A stretch of DNA of 64,000 nt from Ostreibacterium oceani (GTDB lineage: Bacteria > Pseudomonadota > Gammaproteobacteria > Cardiobacteriales > Ostreibacteriaceae): the NCBI RefSeq assembly GCF_009362845.1, contig NZ_WHNW01000002.1, forward strand, positions 62,001 through 126,000. The letters are read 5' to 3'. A program made the translations under genes and the position numbers. The notes under the pieces were generated by a model, which saw nothing but the letters and a program-made list of their open reading frames with translations, searched no databases and had not been told where the DNA came from. How positions within the stretch are numbered: position 1 is the stretch's first letter; every line of letters begins with the position of its first letter. Positions 57,578 through 64,000 of this stretch are shown here, piece after piece.

Positions 57578-59389
57578 ATGCTAGAAGATAATGAATTAGA
57601 TGGCTACATCCAAAAACGCGGCGTGCTCAAAGGGCTAAATGCCGAAATGGGTATTGCGGCTTTTACCATGATTATCATTTTTATCCTTTATACCATCCTA
57701 ATGGGAGACACAGCAAGCACACAATTTCTCGGGATGAAATCTTGGATTGAATCGACTTTGGGCTGGTACTATGTCGCACTAATGGTGCTCACACTCTGTA
57801 TTTGTATCGGCATCATGTTTGGACGTGCAGGTAGCATCAGACTAGGTCCCGATAATGAAAAGCCAGAATTTTCTAACTTCGCTTGGTTTTCGATGCTTTT
57901 TGGCTGCGGAACAGGTGCTGGCATGCTGTTTTTCAGCATGTCTGAACCCATGATTCACTTCGCCAGTCAGTGGAGTGGTGGTAATCCGTTTTTAAGTGCC
58001 GAAGTCAAATCGGCAGTCGCCCAATTCTTTACCTTAAAACAAGAAGCGCTAGACGCTGGATTAACGCCAGGGCAAGAAGGATTCCCTGTACCCAATGATT
58101 TGGTCGCCAAAGCCGCAACCGGTGGATTAAAAATGACCATTTTCCATTGGGGGATTATTGCATGGGCAATGTATGCAATCGTTGGGGTATCCCTCGCCTA
58201 TTTTGCCTTTAGAAAAGGGTTACCACTCTCCATTCGCTCCGCGCTATACCCGCTAATCGGCGATAAAATTTATGGTTTTTGGGGGCATCTTGTCGATATT
58301 TTAGCGGTTTTTGGCACCATTTTTGGTATTGCGACAACCTTGGGCTTAGGCGTTGATCAAATTGGCTCAGGCTTGGTTTCCATCGGTGCGATTGAAACCA
58401 AATCGCAAACCGTCACTATCGTCTCAATTGTTATCATTACCGCCATTGCCACAATCTCCGCCACCACTGGGGTTGGCAAGGGCATTAAAATCCTATCAGT
58501 CAGTAACACGTGGATTTGTATCGGGTTAATCACTTACTTTTTATTATTCAGCAATTTTAATTACTTAGTTGCCAGCACCTTGAGTGGATTAGGTGACTAT
58601 TTATCTGGCAGCATCACGATGTCAACCTGGACCGCTCGCAGCGCCGAAGAACGCGTCTGGCAAGGTGGATGGACAATCTTCTACTGGGGCTGGTGGATTG
58701 CATGGGCGGCGTTTGTCGGGTTATTTATTGCACGTATCTCGCGCGGCCGAACCATTCGTGAATTTATGCTAGGCGTAATATTCGTCCCAACGTTGGTTGG
58801 CATGGTCTGGTTTGGCGTCATTGGTTCTGCTGGCATTTATGAATCACTGTACGGCAGCGACATGAGTATTTACAATACTTCTGTACAAAACTGGGACTAT
58901 GCTGGCACGCTGTATGCCGCCTTTGATGTGCTATCACCTGGACTTACCGCAACGTTTATGAAAATAGTCGCCATTATTGTCGTCGTTGTTTTCTTTGTCA
59001 CGGCAGCTGACTCAGGCACGTTGGTCCTTGGTCGTTTGTTGTCTTTTGGTCGCCGACCACCGATTCAACAACGCGTTATCTGGGGTATTGTGTTAGGCGC
59101 TGTGACATTGATTGTTCTGCTTCTCGGCAAAGAGCAAGCTTTAAAAGCACTTCAAGCAGCATCTATTGCTGGGGCACTGCCCTTTAGCTTTGTCTTAATC
59201 ATTATGTGCTGGGGCTTGGTCAAAGGCATATTTGCCGAAGTCAATGAGATTAAAGCAGAGGAGTTGGCACTCAAGCAAAGAACGCTAGCCAATAACCCTG
59301 ACAATAGCTCTACGGCTAATCCAGTAACTAACCCCACGACTCACCCCACGACTCACCCCTCTACTAACCCAGCAGGGCAATCATCATAA
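57578..59389 (+). CDS. BCCT-family betaine/carnitine/choline-type transporter
   Basis: A 603-residue, 12-segment secondary transporter for quaternary ammonium compounds. Family landmarks: CGTGAGMLFFSMSEPMIHF near residue 110-128, and the BCCT signature region YWGWWIAWAAFVGLFIARISRGRTIREF around residues 369-396 (core WWIAWAAFVGLFIARISRGR). A later segment, FVTAADSGTLVLGRL, is also typical. The C-terminal tail ends with a Pro/Thr/His repeat (NPTTHPTTHPSTNP). AGGAG precedes the ATG. In this locus it probably brings in trimethylaminoethylphosphonate or the related betaine, an inference from the tmpA/tmpB neighbours; published Tmp clusters are not known to me to use BCCT carriers. Confidence 0.92.
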   Translation: MLEDNELDGYIQKRGVLKGLNAEMGIAAFTMIIIFILYTILMGDTASTQFLGMKSWIESTLGWYYVALMVLTLCICIGIMFGRAGSIRLGPDNEKPEFSNFAWFSMLFGCGTGAGMLFFSMSEPMIHFASQWSGGNPFLSAEVKSAVAQFFTLKQEALDAGLTPGQEGFPVPNDLVAKAATGGLKMTIFHWGIIAWAMYAIVGVSLAYFAFRKGLPLSIRSALYPLIGDKIYGFWGHLVDILAVFGTIFGIATTLGLGVDQIGSGLVSIGAIETKSQTVTIVSIVIITAIATISATTGVGKGIKILSVSNTWICIGLITYFLLFSNFNYLVASTLSGLGDYLSGSITMSTWTARSAEERVWQGGWTIFYWGWWIAWAAFVGLFIARISRGRTIREFMLGVIFVPTLVGMVWFGVIGSAGIYESLYGSDMSIYNTSVQNWDYAGTLYAAFDVLSPGLTATFMKIVAIIVVVVFFVTAADSGTLVLGRLLSFGRRPPIQQRVIWGIVLGAVTLIVLLLGKEQALKALQAASIAGALPFSFVLIIMCWGLVKGIFAEVNEIKAEELALKQRTLANNPDNSSTANPVTNPTTHPTTHPSTNPAGQSS

Positions 59390-59401
59390 CGGGCCTCTCT
59401 A

Positions 59402-59439
59402 CTGCCCACCAATCATCTAACCGATGGTTTGGTGGGCAG
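59402..59439 (+). terminator. Hairpin after the BCCT gene
   Basis: CTGCCCACCAA and TTGGTGGGCAG are perfect 11-bp arms around a 16-base loop with a small inner ATC/GAT stem, 13 bp past the stop codon. No T-run follows. Confidence 0.5.
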
Positions 59440-59444
59440 ACTAC

Positions 59445-59509
59445 TAACAATAACAATAACGATAGCAATAGCAATAACAACAACGGCAACGGCAACGGCA
59501 ACGGCAACC
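59445..59509. repeat. 6-bp tandem repeats
   Basis: A run of hexamers drifts from AACAAT through AGCAAT to AACGGC (the last repeated four times). It lies between the BCCT gene and the terminator. Confidence 0.75.
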
Positions 59510-59552
59510 ATCATTGGCCATTGGCAAAATAAAAAAATAAAATAAAAAAATA

Positions 59553-59581
59553 AAAAAGCACCGTAAAATCGGTGCTTTTTT
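59553..59581. terminator. Bidirectional terminator between BCCT and iscU genes
   Basis: AAAAAGCACCG and CGGTGCTTTTT pair perfectly around TAAAAT. A and T runs on both sides allow it to serve both converging transcripts. Confidence 0.88.
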
Positions 59582-59644
59582 ATTACGTCGGTGTAGCACA
59601 CTGGCATGCTACATCGACGCTTAGTCTAGATACAGATTATCGTG

Positions 59645-60025
59645 TTAGTTCTTTTTGCTTTGGTAGTCTTCTATCGCCGCTTTAATCGCATCTTCGGCAA
59701 GCACCGAACAATGAATTTTAACTGGCGGCAAACCTAATTCATCAGCAATGGATTTATTCGTAATGGTCGATGCTTCTTCGATGGTTTTGCCTTTGACCCA
59801 TTCAGTCAATAACGAGCTAGACGCAATCGCCGAACCACAGCCGTACGTTTTAAATTTAGCGTCAGAAATAACGCCTTCTCCATTAACCTCAATTTGTAGA
59901 CGCATCACATCACCACAAGCTGGCGCCCCAACGATACCTGTCCCAACTGTTTCAGAATCTTGGTTTAATGTCCCAACATTGCGTGGATTCTCATAATGAT
60001 CCATTACCTTGTCGCTATATGCCAT
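59645..60025 (-). CDS. iscU: Iron-sulfur cluster assembly scaffold IscU
   Basis: A 126-residue scaffold on which Fe-S clusters are built. Cluster ligands Cys37 (APACGDV, with Asp39), Cys63 (YGCGSAI) and Cys106 (IHCSVLAEDA) are present, and the chaperone-binding LPPVK is at residues 99-103. It is separated from iscR by 98 bp. The expected iscS cysteine desulfurase gene between them, and iscA-hscBA-fdx after it, are missing: a terminator follows directly. Confidence 0.95.
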   Translation of the reverse strand: MAYSDKVMDHYENPRNVGTLNQDSETVGTGIVGAPACGDVMRLQIEVNGEGVISDAKFKTYGCGSAIASSSLLTEWVKGKTIEEASTITNKSIADELGLPPVKIHCSVLAEDAIKAAIEDYQSKKN

Positions 60026-60123
60026 TTTATCCCCCGTTTTTTATTTTCAATTTACTTAATACTATTCTATTTACTTGATTATTTATCAATCATTTGTCAT
60101 GAAAATGCTACCCGATTATTCAT

Positions 60124-60645
60124 CTATGGCTTTTCCATTGCGCTAGTTTCCATCGTGTTAGCTTTATCCGCTTGCTTATCTACTTGCGACAGTTTTCTAA
60201 AATGAATCCGCTGATCTTGCTCTCGGCAAAGTCGCTTGACTTCTGCAGAAGAAACAACTTCTTGCAAAGACACATTATGCAAAAAACCATAAATCCGTTG
60301 CGACAAATCAAACCACAACTCGTGCGTGATACACTTTCGACCATCTTGACAATTTTCATGCCCAGCGCACCGTGTCGCATCAAGCTTTTCATCGACCGCA
60401 TTAATAATATCGGCTATGCTAATATCGCTAGCAGGTCGCGCCAAGCGATATCCGCCACCTGGTCCACGAACCCCTTTCACAATATCATAGCGTCGCAATC
60501 GCGCAAACAACTGCTCAAGATACGATAACGAAATGCCCTGTACCTCAGAGATTTCTGCCAAACTCACCAACTGACTTTCTTCTTGGTGCAATGCCAAATC
60601 AATCATTGCTGTCACCGCATACCGCCCTTTGGTGGATAATCGCAT
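60124..60645 (-). CDS. iscR: Fe-S cluster-sensing regulator IscR
   Basis: A 173-residue Rrf2-family repressor/activator. A winged helix ([50 protein letters not shown]) is followed by the 2Fe-2S ligands Cys93, Cys99, Cys105 and His108 ([20 protein letters not shown]). The ATG at 60645 matches the E. coli start; a TTG nine bases earlier is rejected. It normally represses its own operon when holding a cluster. A TAGTA-TTT-TACTA inverted repeat at 60682-60694 lies in the promoter region. Confidence 0.95.
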   Translation of the reverse strand: MRLSTKGRYAVTAMIDLALHQEESQLVSLAEISEVQGISLSYLEQLFARLRRYDIVKGVRGPGGGYRLARPASDISIADIINAVDEKLDATRCAGHENCQDGRKCITHELWFDLSQRIYGFLHNVSLQEVVSSAEVKRLCREQDQRIHFRKLSQVDKQADKANTMETSAMEKP

Positions 60646-60919
60646 AACTTTCAACCTATTAACAGATAATCTTCTATTTCCTAGTATTTTACTATGTTTT
60701 TAACAAAACACCAAATAAATTTAGCCCTATTCTCATCCTAATCTCACCCTAACCGCATTAATCCTCATCGTGGCGTTAATTCATGCGTTAACTCATGCGT
60801 TAACTCATACTTTAATTTATGCCTCAATTCGAGCGCAATTCATCGCGCGATTAGGGTTATCCTGCTGCAATTCCCATGTCCATGCCAATCCCATGCTAAC
60901 CCCCATACTAATTCTCATG

Positions 60920-61357
60920 CTATTTTTGCAGCCAAAATGTCAGCGGCCCGTCATTTTCTAGCCTTACTTTCATTTCTGCTTTGAATTGCCCCGTCTGTGT
61001 TGGTATCGCGGTTGCTTTGGACAAAGCGACCACATAATCAAATAGCTGCTCACCCAGCACTGGGCAAGCAACTGGCTCGAACCCTGGGCGGTTGCCTTTA
61101 CGCGTATCCGCGGGCAAGGTAAACTGCGGCACAAGCAGCAACGCACCACCCGCCTGTTCGATATTCTCATTCAGCTTTCCTTGCGCATCTGGGAACACCC
61201 GAAATTTTTGAATTTTTGCAAATAATGCGAGTGCGTTTTTTTCCGTATCATGCTTTTCAACACCGATAAAAGCCAATATACCGCGCTCAATTGTGGCAAT
61301 TTCTTGCCCCGCCACCCAAACCGATGCGTAATTTACACGCTGAATCAATGCAATCAT
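60920..61357 (-). CDS. dtd: D-aminoacyl-tRNA deacylase
   Basis: A 145-residue proofreading enzyme that removes D-amino acids from mischarged tRNA. Motifs: MIALIQRV start, GILAFIGVEKHD, VPQFTLPADTRKGNRPGF (the usual SQFTL reads PQFTL) and the Gly-Pro motif NDGPLTFWLQ at the end. The ATG at 61357 matches the family; longer extensions are not conserved. It is divergent from pyrB across 54 bp, which contain TATAAT at 61370. The 265-bp gap between dtd and iscR holds tandem GCGTTAACTCAT-type repeats and no gene. Confidence 0.95.
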   Translation of the reverse strand: MIALIQRVNYASVWVAGQEIATIERGILAFIGVEKHDTEKNALALFAKIQKFRVFPDAQGKLNENIEQAGGALLLVPQFTLPADTRKGNRPGFEPVACPVLGEQLFDYVVALSKATAIPTQTGQFKAEMKVRLENDGPLTFWLQK

Positions 61358-61411
61358 TAAAAAACCCGCTATAATAGTAATGGACACATACGCTATTAAA
61401 ACGAAATTCTC

Positions 61412-62530
61412 ATGCATTTACAAGGTCAACATTTACAAGGTCAACATATCCTCTCCGTCGAACAATTTAGTTTAGCCGACATCAACACCCTTTTTACGAC
61501 CGCCGAAAAGCTTGAATTAGTCGCCAAAGGCGTCGTCACGACCAAAATACTGGACGGGGCAATTTTGGCAAACTTATTTTTTGAAGCCAGCACGCGGACG
61601 CGAATGAGTTTTCATAGCGCATTCGCACGTCTTGGCGGTGATATCTGTGACACGACTGGCTTTTCATTTTCGTCAATCTCCAAAGGAGAATCCTTGGCCG
61701 ATACAGCCCAGGTCATTTCAGAATATGCTGATGTCATTGTCATGCGCCATCCAGAACAAGGCGCAGTCGCTGACTTTGCACAGCATGCCACTGTCCCTGT
61801 GATTAATGGTGGCGATGGGCCTGGCGAACACCCCACGCAAGCACTACTTGATTTATATACCATCACGCGCCACTTTAACCAAACAAACCAACCTGTTGAC
61901 GGCGCAACCATTGCCCTAAGTGGTGATTTAAAGCATGGAAGAACCGTACATTCCCTCGCCAAACTACTCGCACGCTACCAACAAATCACGTTTCATTTTA
62001 TCGCCCCTGACAGCCTACAAATGCCACCTGCGATTATCGATTGGTTAGCGGCCAAAGGACATCGAGTTCATTGTTTTCCGCGCCCCGAGCAAGGACTACC
62101 CGATGCTGATGTGATTTACTGTACCCGTATCCAAAAAGAACGGTTTAACGCAGAACAGCTAGACGCAACGCCCGACGAATCGCAGCTATTTAGCATCAAC
62201 CAAACCATCATTAATCGCTATGCTAAGCCATCGGCCATCATTTTACACCCGTTACCACGGGATAGTCGCGATGGCGCGTTTGACTTATCGACGGATTTGG
62301 ACGCAGACCCTAGGCTACAGATTTTTACACAGGCTGCCAACGGCATCCCAGTCCGCATGGCACTTTTTGTGCACTGTTTAGGATTGCAAGATTTAGTGGG
62401 GCATGACTTTGCGCCAGCACCTTGGGCGCAAAGCAAATCTGCGCCCAAAAAACCTGCACCCCAAAAACCTGCACCCCAAAAACCTGCACCCCAAAAACCT
62501 GCACCCCAAAAACCCGCACCCCAGCGTTAA
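61412..62530 (+). CDS. pyrB: Aspartate carbamoyltransferase catalytic subunit with C-terminal repeat tail
   Basis: A 372-residue enzyme joining carbamoyl phosphate (made by CarAB) and aspartate, the first pyrimidine-specific step. Motifs: FFEASTRTRMSFHSA (carbamoyl-phosphate site), VIVMRHPEQG, GGDGPGEHPTQALLDLYT, LHPLPRD. The conserved enzyme ends near residue 330 (HCLGLQDLV). It is followed by about 40 extra residues that finish in five copies of PAPQK/R, encoded by a 15-bp tandem repeat. The N terminus also holds a duplication, LQGQHLQGQH. No pyrI regulatory gene and no dihydroorotase-like gene follow. Confidence 0.95.
   Translation: MHLQGQHLQGQHILSVEQFSLADINTLFTTAEKLELVAKGVVTTKILDGAILANLFFEASTRTRMSFHSAFARLGGDICDTTGFSFSSISKGESLADTAQVISEYADVIVMRHPEQGAVADFAQHATVPVINGGDGPGEHPTQALLDLYTITRHFNQTNQPVDGATIALSGDLKHGRTVHSLAKLLARYQQITFHFIAPDSLQMPPAIIDWLAAKGHRVHCFPRPEQGLPDADVIYCTRIQKERFNAEQLDATPDESQLFSINQTIINRYAKPSAIILHPLPRDSRDGAFDLSTDLDADPRLQIFTQAANGIPVRMALFVHCLGLQDLVGHDFAPAPWAQSKSAPKKPAPQKPAPQKPAPQKPAPQKPAPQR
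62452..62526 (+). repeat. 15-bp in-frame tandem repeat at the 3' end of pyrB
   Basis: CCTGCACCCCAAAAA is repeated five times (the last copy with CCC for CCT and an altered end). Because the unit is a multiple of three, copy-number changes would lengthen or shorten the PAPQK tail without a frameshift. Confidence 0.9.
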
Positions 62531-62550
62531 TAGCGCGCGGGGCATGCTAC

Positions 62551-62580
62551 AACGCCATAACACGCCATAACACGCCATAA
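62551..62580. repeat. 10-bp tandem repeat between pyrB and grxB
   Basis: MACGCCATAA (M = A or C) three times in a row, directly after pyrB. No function is evident. Confidence 0.8.
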
Positions 62581-62613
62581 CAGAAAACAGCGAAAGCGTT
62601 TCAACGCAAATTA

Positions 62614-63270
62614 TCAGACAACACTATCCGCCAATGCGCATTGGGTTGCTTGTGCCATCGCCTGCATAAATGCCGAGGCTGCCTCAGGCCAAGCAAACCC
62701 TTTAACCACTGACACACCATGCAAGCTGGCAAATAGCATAATACTCGCCAACGAGCTGGGTGAAGCCGCCAGTTTTTCAAACAGTGCAGATTGCTGTTCC
62801 AATGCGTCAAACAATGTGGCACAGTGCACATCTGTCTCAGCCAAGGCCGTATCAAAGTCACCGATTAGTGCGGTTTTTTTCTTAACAAAGTAGTCAACCG
62901 CGGACGATGTGGCAAATTCGGCATACGGTATTTTCGCCCAGCGAGGCATCGTCAGCTGATAAATCGCCAAGCGATTTGCTTGCAGAAAGCCCTCAACAGC
63001 AGCGATATCTTGGTCATCTTTAAGCACAGGCTTTTGGTGCTGACTCGATAAGTAGTCAATAATATCAAGGCTTTCACCCATATAGCGGTCAGGCGCAGTT
63101 TGCAAAATCGGCACCATTTTTTTACCGACCATCGCAATCGGTGTTTTTTCATCGTCATTGAGTAACACTTGGTATTGCATCGAAATATCATGCAACCCGA
63201 TAAACGCCAAGACGCGGATACAGTAAGGGCAGTGCTCATAATAATAAAGCGTTGGTTGAACTATCGTCAT
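62614..63270 (-). CDS. grxB: Glutaredoxin 2
   Basis: A 218-residue GST-like glutaredoxin of the GrxB type. The active site is CPYC in YYYEHCPYCIRVLAF (near residue 12-15), followed by VGKKMVPIL, MGESLDIIDYL, and an all-helical C-terminal domain. It reduces disulfides with glutathione. The ATG at 63270 is preceded by GGAGAG inside the end of the RDD gene; longer in-frame extension overlaps that gene and is rejected. The C-terminal domain is less conserved but the length is right. Confidence 0.9.
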   Translation of the reverse strand: MTIVQPTLYYYEHCPYCIRVLAFIGLHDISMQYQVLLNDDEKTPIAMVGKKMVPILQTAPDRYMGESLDIIDYLSSQHQKPVLKDDQDIAAVEGFLQANRLAIYQLTMPRWAKIPYAEFATSSAVDYFVKKKTALIGDFDTALAETDVHCATLFDALEQQSALFEKLAASPSSLASIMLFASLHGVSVVKGFAWPEAASAFMQAMAQATQCALADSVV

Positions 63271-63271
63271 G

Positions 63272-63679
63272 TTATTCTCTCCACAGCGTTGTTTTTGAAA
63301 TGATATCATGAATGCCTTTGTGGTCTGATCGAAACACCGCCCAAAAAAACGCCACACCGAATGTCAACAAGACGACAAAGAAGCGCAACAGTAGTTTATT
63401 CAGGCTTGCAGGCGGCGTATCGGCCATTAACCTAATTTTCCATACCTTCATCCCCGGTGTTTGCCCACCATGCGACCAAAACCCAACAAAATAAAATAAA
63501 ACCAAACTAAATAGCGCCAGTTGAAAAAAGAGCGATTGTCGCCCACTAACAAACTCGCCGCGATTAATCGTCACAACCAGACCAGTAAATAACATCAAAC
63601 AAGCAAAGCATAATATCCAATCGTAAAATGCGGCGCCAAGCCGACGCGATAACCTGACTGTGTTTGTATTTTTTTTCAT
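63272..63679 (-). CDS. RDD family membrane protein
   Basis: A 135-residue protein with three membrane segments. The family's Arg-Asp-Asp type motif region is LSRRLGAAFYDWILCF near the start, and a GQTPGMKVWKIRLM segment is typical. The end is SDHKGIHDIISKTTL. RDD proteins are poorly characterised, with ion or small-molecule transport suggested for some. The stop lies 1 bp before the grxB start, so the two genes form an operon. The ATG at 63679 is used. Confidence 0.88.
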   Translation of the reverse strand: MKKNTNTVRLSRRLGAAFYDWILCFACLMLFTGLVVTINRGEFVSGRQSLFFQLALFSLVLFYFVGFWSHGGQTPGMKVWKIRLMADTPPASLNKLLLRFFVVLLTFGVAFFWAVFRSDHKGIHDIISKTTLWRE

Positions 63680-63798
63680 CAATCTATTAAATTATTCGTT
63701 AATTGGTTTGCGTTTAGCGCAAAGCATTATAAAATGTGGCATAATTTAACAATAATGTCACGCAAATTATCTTAAAAAAGATAAGGTTTAATCAATAA

Positions 63799-64000
63799 AT
63801 GACTAGCAATAATACTCAAAAAAACACCTTAATTCTCGCCGTTATGTGCGGTTTAATCTCTCATGCTTACGCGACAGAGCGCTTGGGTTCAAACACTCCG
63901 TCCGACGCAGCGATTGATCGCTCAAAGATTATCCAACCTTATATTACACTCGATGGAGAAGCCAACCGCGATTTGCCGGCAAACGATTTGCCGACAAAAC
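63799..64000 (+). CDS. Secreted protein, N-terminal fragment
   Basis: An open frame from the ATG at 63799 to the window edge, 67 codons visible. AAGG lies about 13 bp upstream. Residues 1-27 look like a signal peptide (NTLILAVMCGLISHAYA-TE). The mature start (ERLGSNTPSDAAIDRSK, then YITLDGEANRDLPAND) is not recognisable; a short duplication (DLPANDLPTK) is visible. An envelope protein is likely. The 116-bp gap from the RDD gene contains promoter-like TTGCGT-N16-TAAAAT and a TTATCTT/AAGATAA hairpin. Confidence 0.6.
   Translation, partial: MTSNNTQKNTLILAVMCGLISHAYATERLGSNTPSDAAIDRSKIIQPYITLDGEANRDLPANDLPTK

Noticed and set aside
62325-62578. Minus-strand frames opposite the pyrB tail encoding repeats such as FLGCR or VFGVQ
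   Set aside because: They are by-products of the 15-bp repeat read on the other strand; no start signal or family supports them.
62531-62613. pyrI or another pyrimidine gene after pyrB
   Set aside because: Only a 10-bp repeat array is present; grxB on the other strand follows.

Overview
The window is a stretch of gammaproteobacterial chromosome. The evidence is the hfq-hflX-hflK-hflC-hisZ-purA gene order, zapD, iscR/iscU, dtd, htpG, carAB-greA and a cobalamin riboswitch in front of btuB, all with gammaproteobacterial protein features. I cannot name the species. Base composition looks moderate by eye, with one clearly AT-rich patch (about 27.6-28.2 kb). Many intergenic gaps hold short adjacent duplications of 6 to 20 bp.

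Layout. 0-7.2 kb (+): the 3' end of pepN, a secreted protein with a C-terminal sorting-like tail, then a TAXI-type TRAP transporter (binding protein and fused permease) followed closely by an L-2-hydroxyglutarate oxidase. 7.2-25.8 kb is almost entirely on the minus strand: ilvIH and ilvC (branched-chain amino acids), zapD, xseA, a small membrane zinc-ribbon protein, trpS, a YciO-type Sua5 protein, ubiA, and the large uvrB-hfq-hflX-hflK-hflC-hisZ-purA run. 26.0-28.8 kb is an accessory island: an orphan polymorphic-toxin tip with a lipase-like domain, a lipoprotein that may be its immunity partner, an AT-rich membrane protein and a small helical protein. 29.1 kb: tRNA-Asn. 29.4-35.9 kb (+): vitamin B12 uptake, made up of riboswitch, btuB, and a btuF-btuC-btuD-S41 peptidase chain linked by ATGA overlaps. 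36-40.4 kb: dinB, a two-domain acyltransferase resembling the ornithine-lipid synthase OlsF, and a DadA-like oxidoreductase overlapping it tail to tail. 40.7-51.5 kb (+): carA, carB, greA, fbp, a DUF945 protein, htpG, trxB. Then creD on the minus strand.

53.5-59.4 kb is the most interesting region. An HD-domain mixed-valent di-iron oxygenase of the PhnZ/TmpB type lies beside an Fe(II)/2-oxoglutarate oxygenase of the gamma-butyrobetaine hydroxylase/TmpA type. With them are two LysR regulators and a BCCT betaine/choline-type transporter. This looks like a locus that imports a quaternary-ammonium phosphonate (2-trimethylaminoethylphosphonate) and converts it to glycine betaine and phosphate. The transporter pairing is an inference. 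Perfect inverted repeats sit in both divergent promoter regions.

59.6-64 kb: an iscR-iscU pair with no iscS between them, dtd, pyrB with an added C-terminal repeat tail, glutaredoxin 2, an RDD membrane protein, and the start of a secreted protein cut by the window end.
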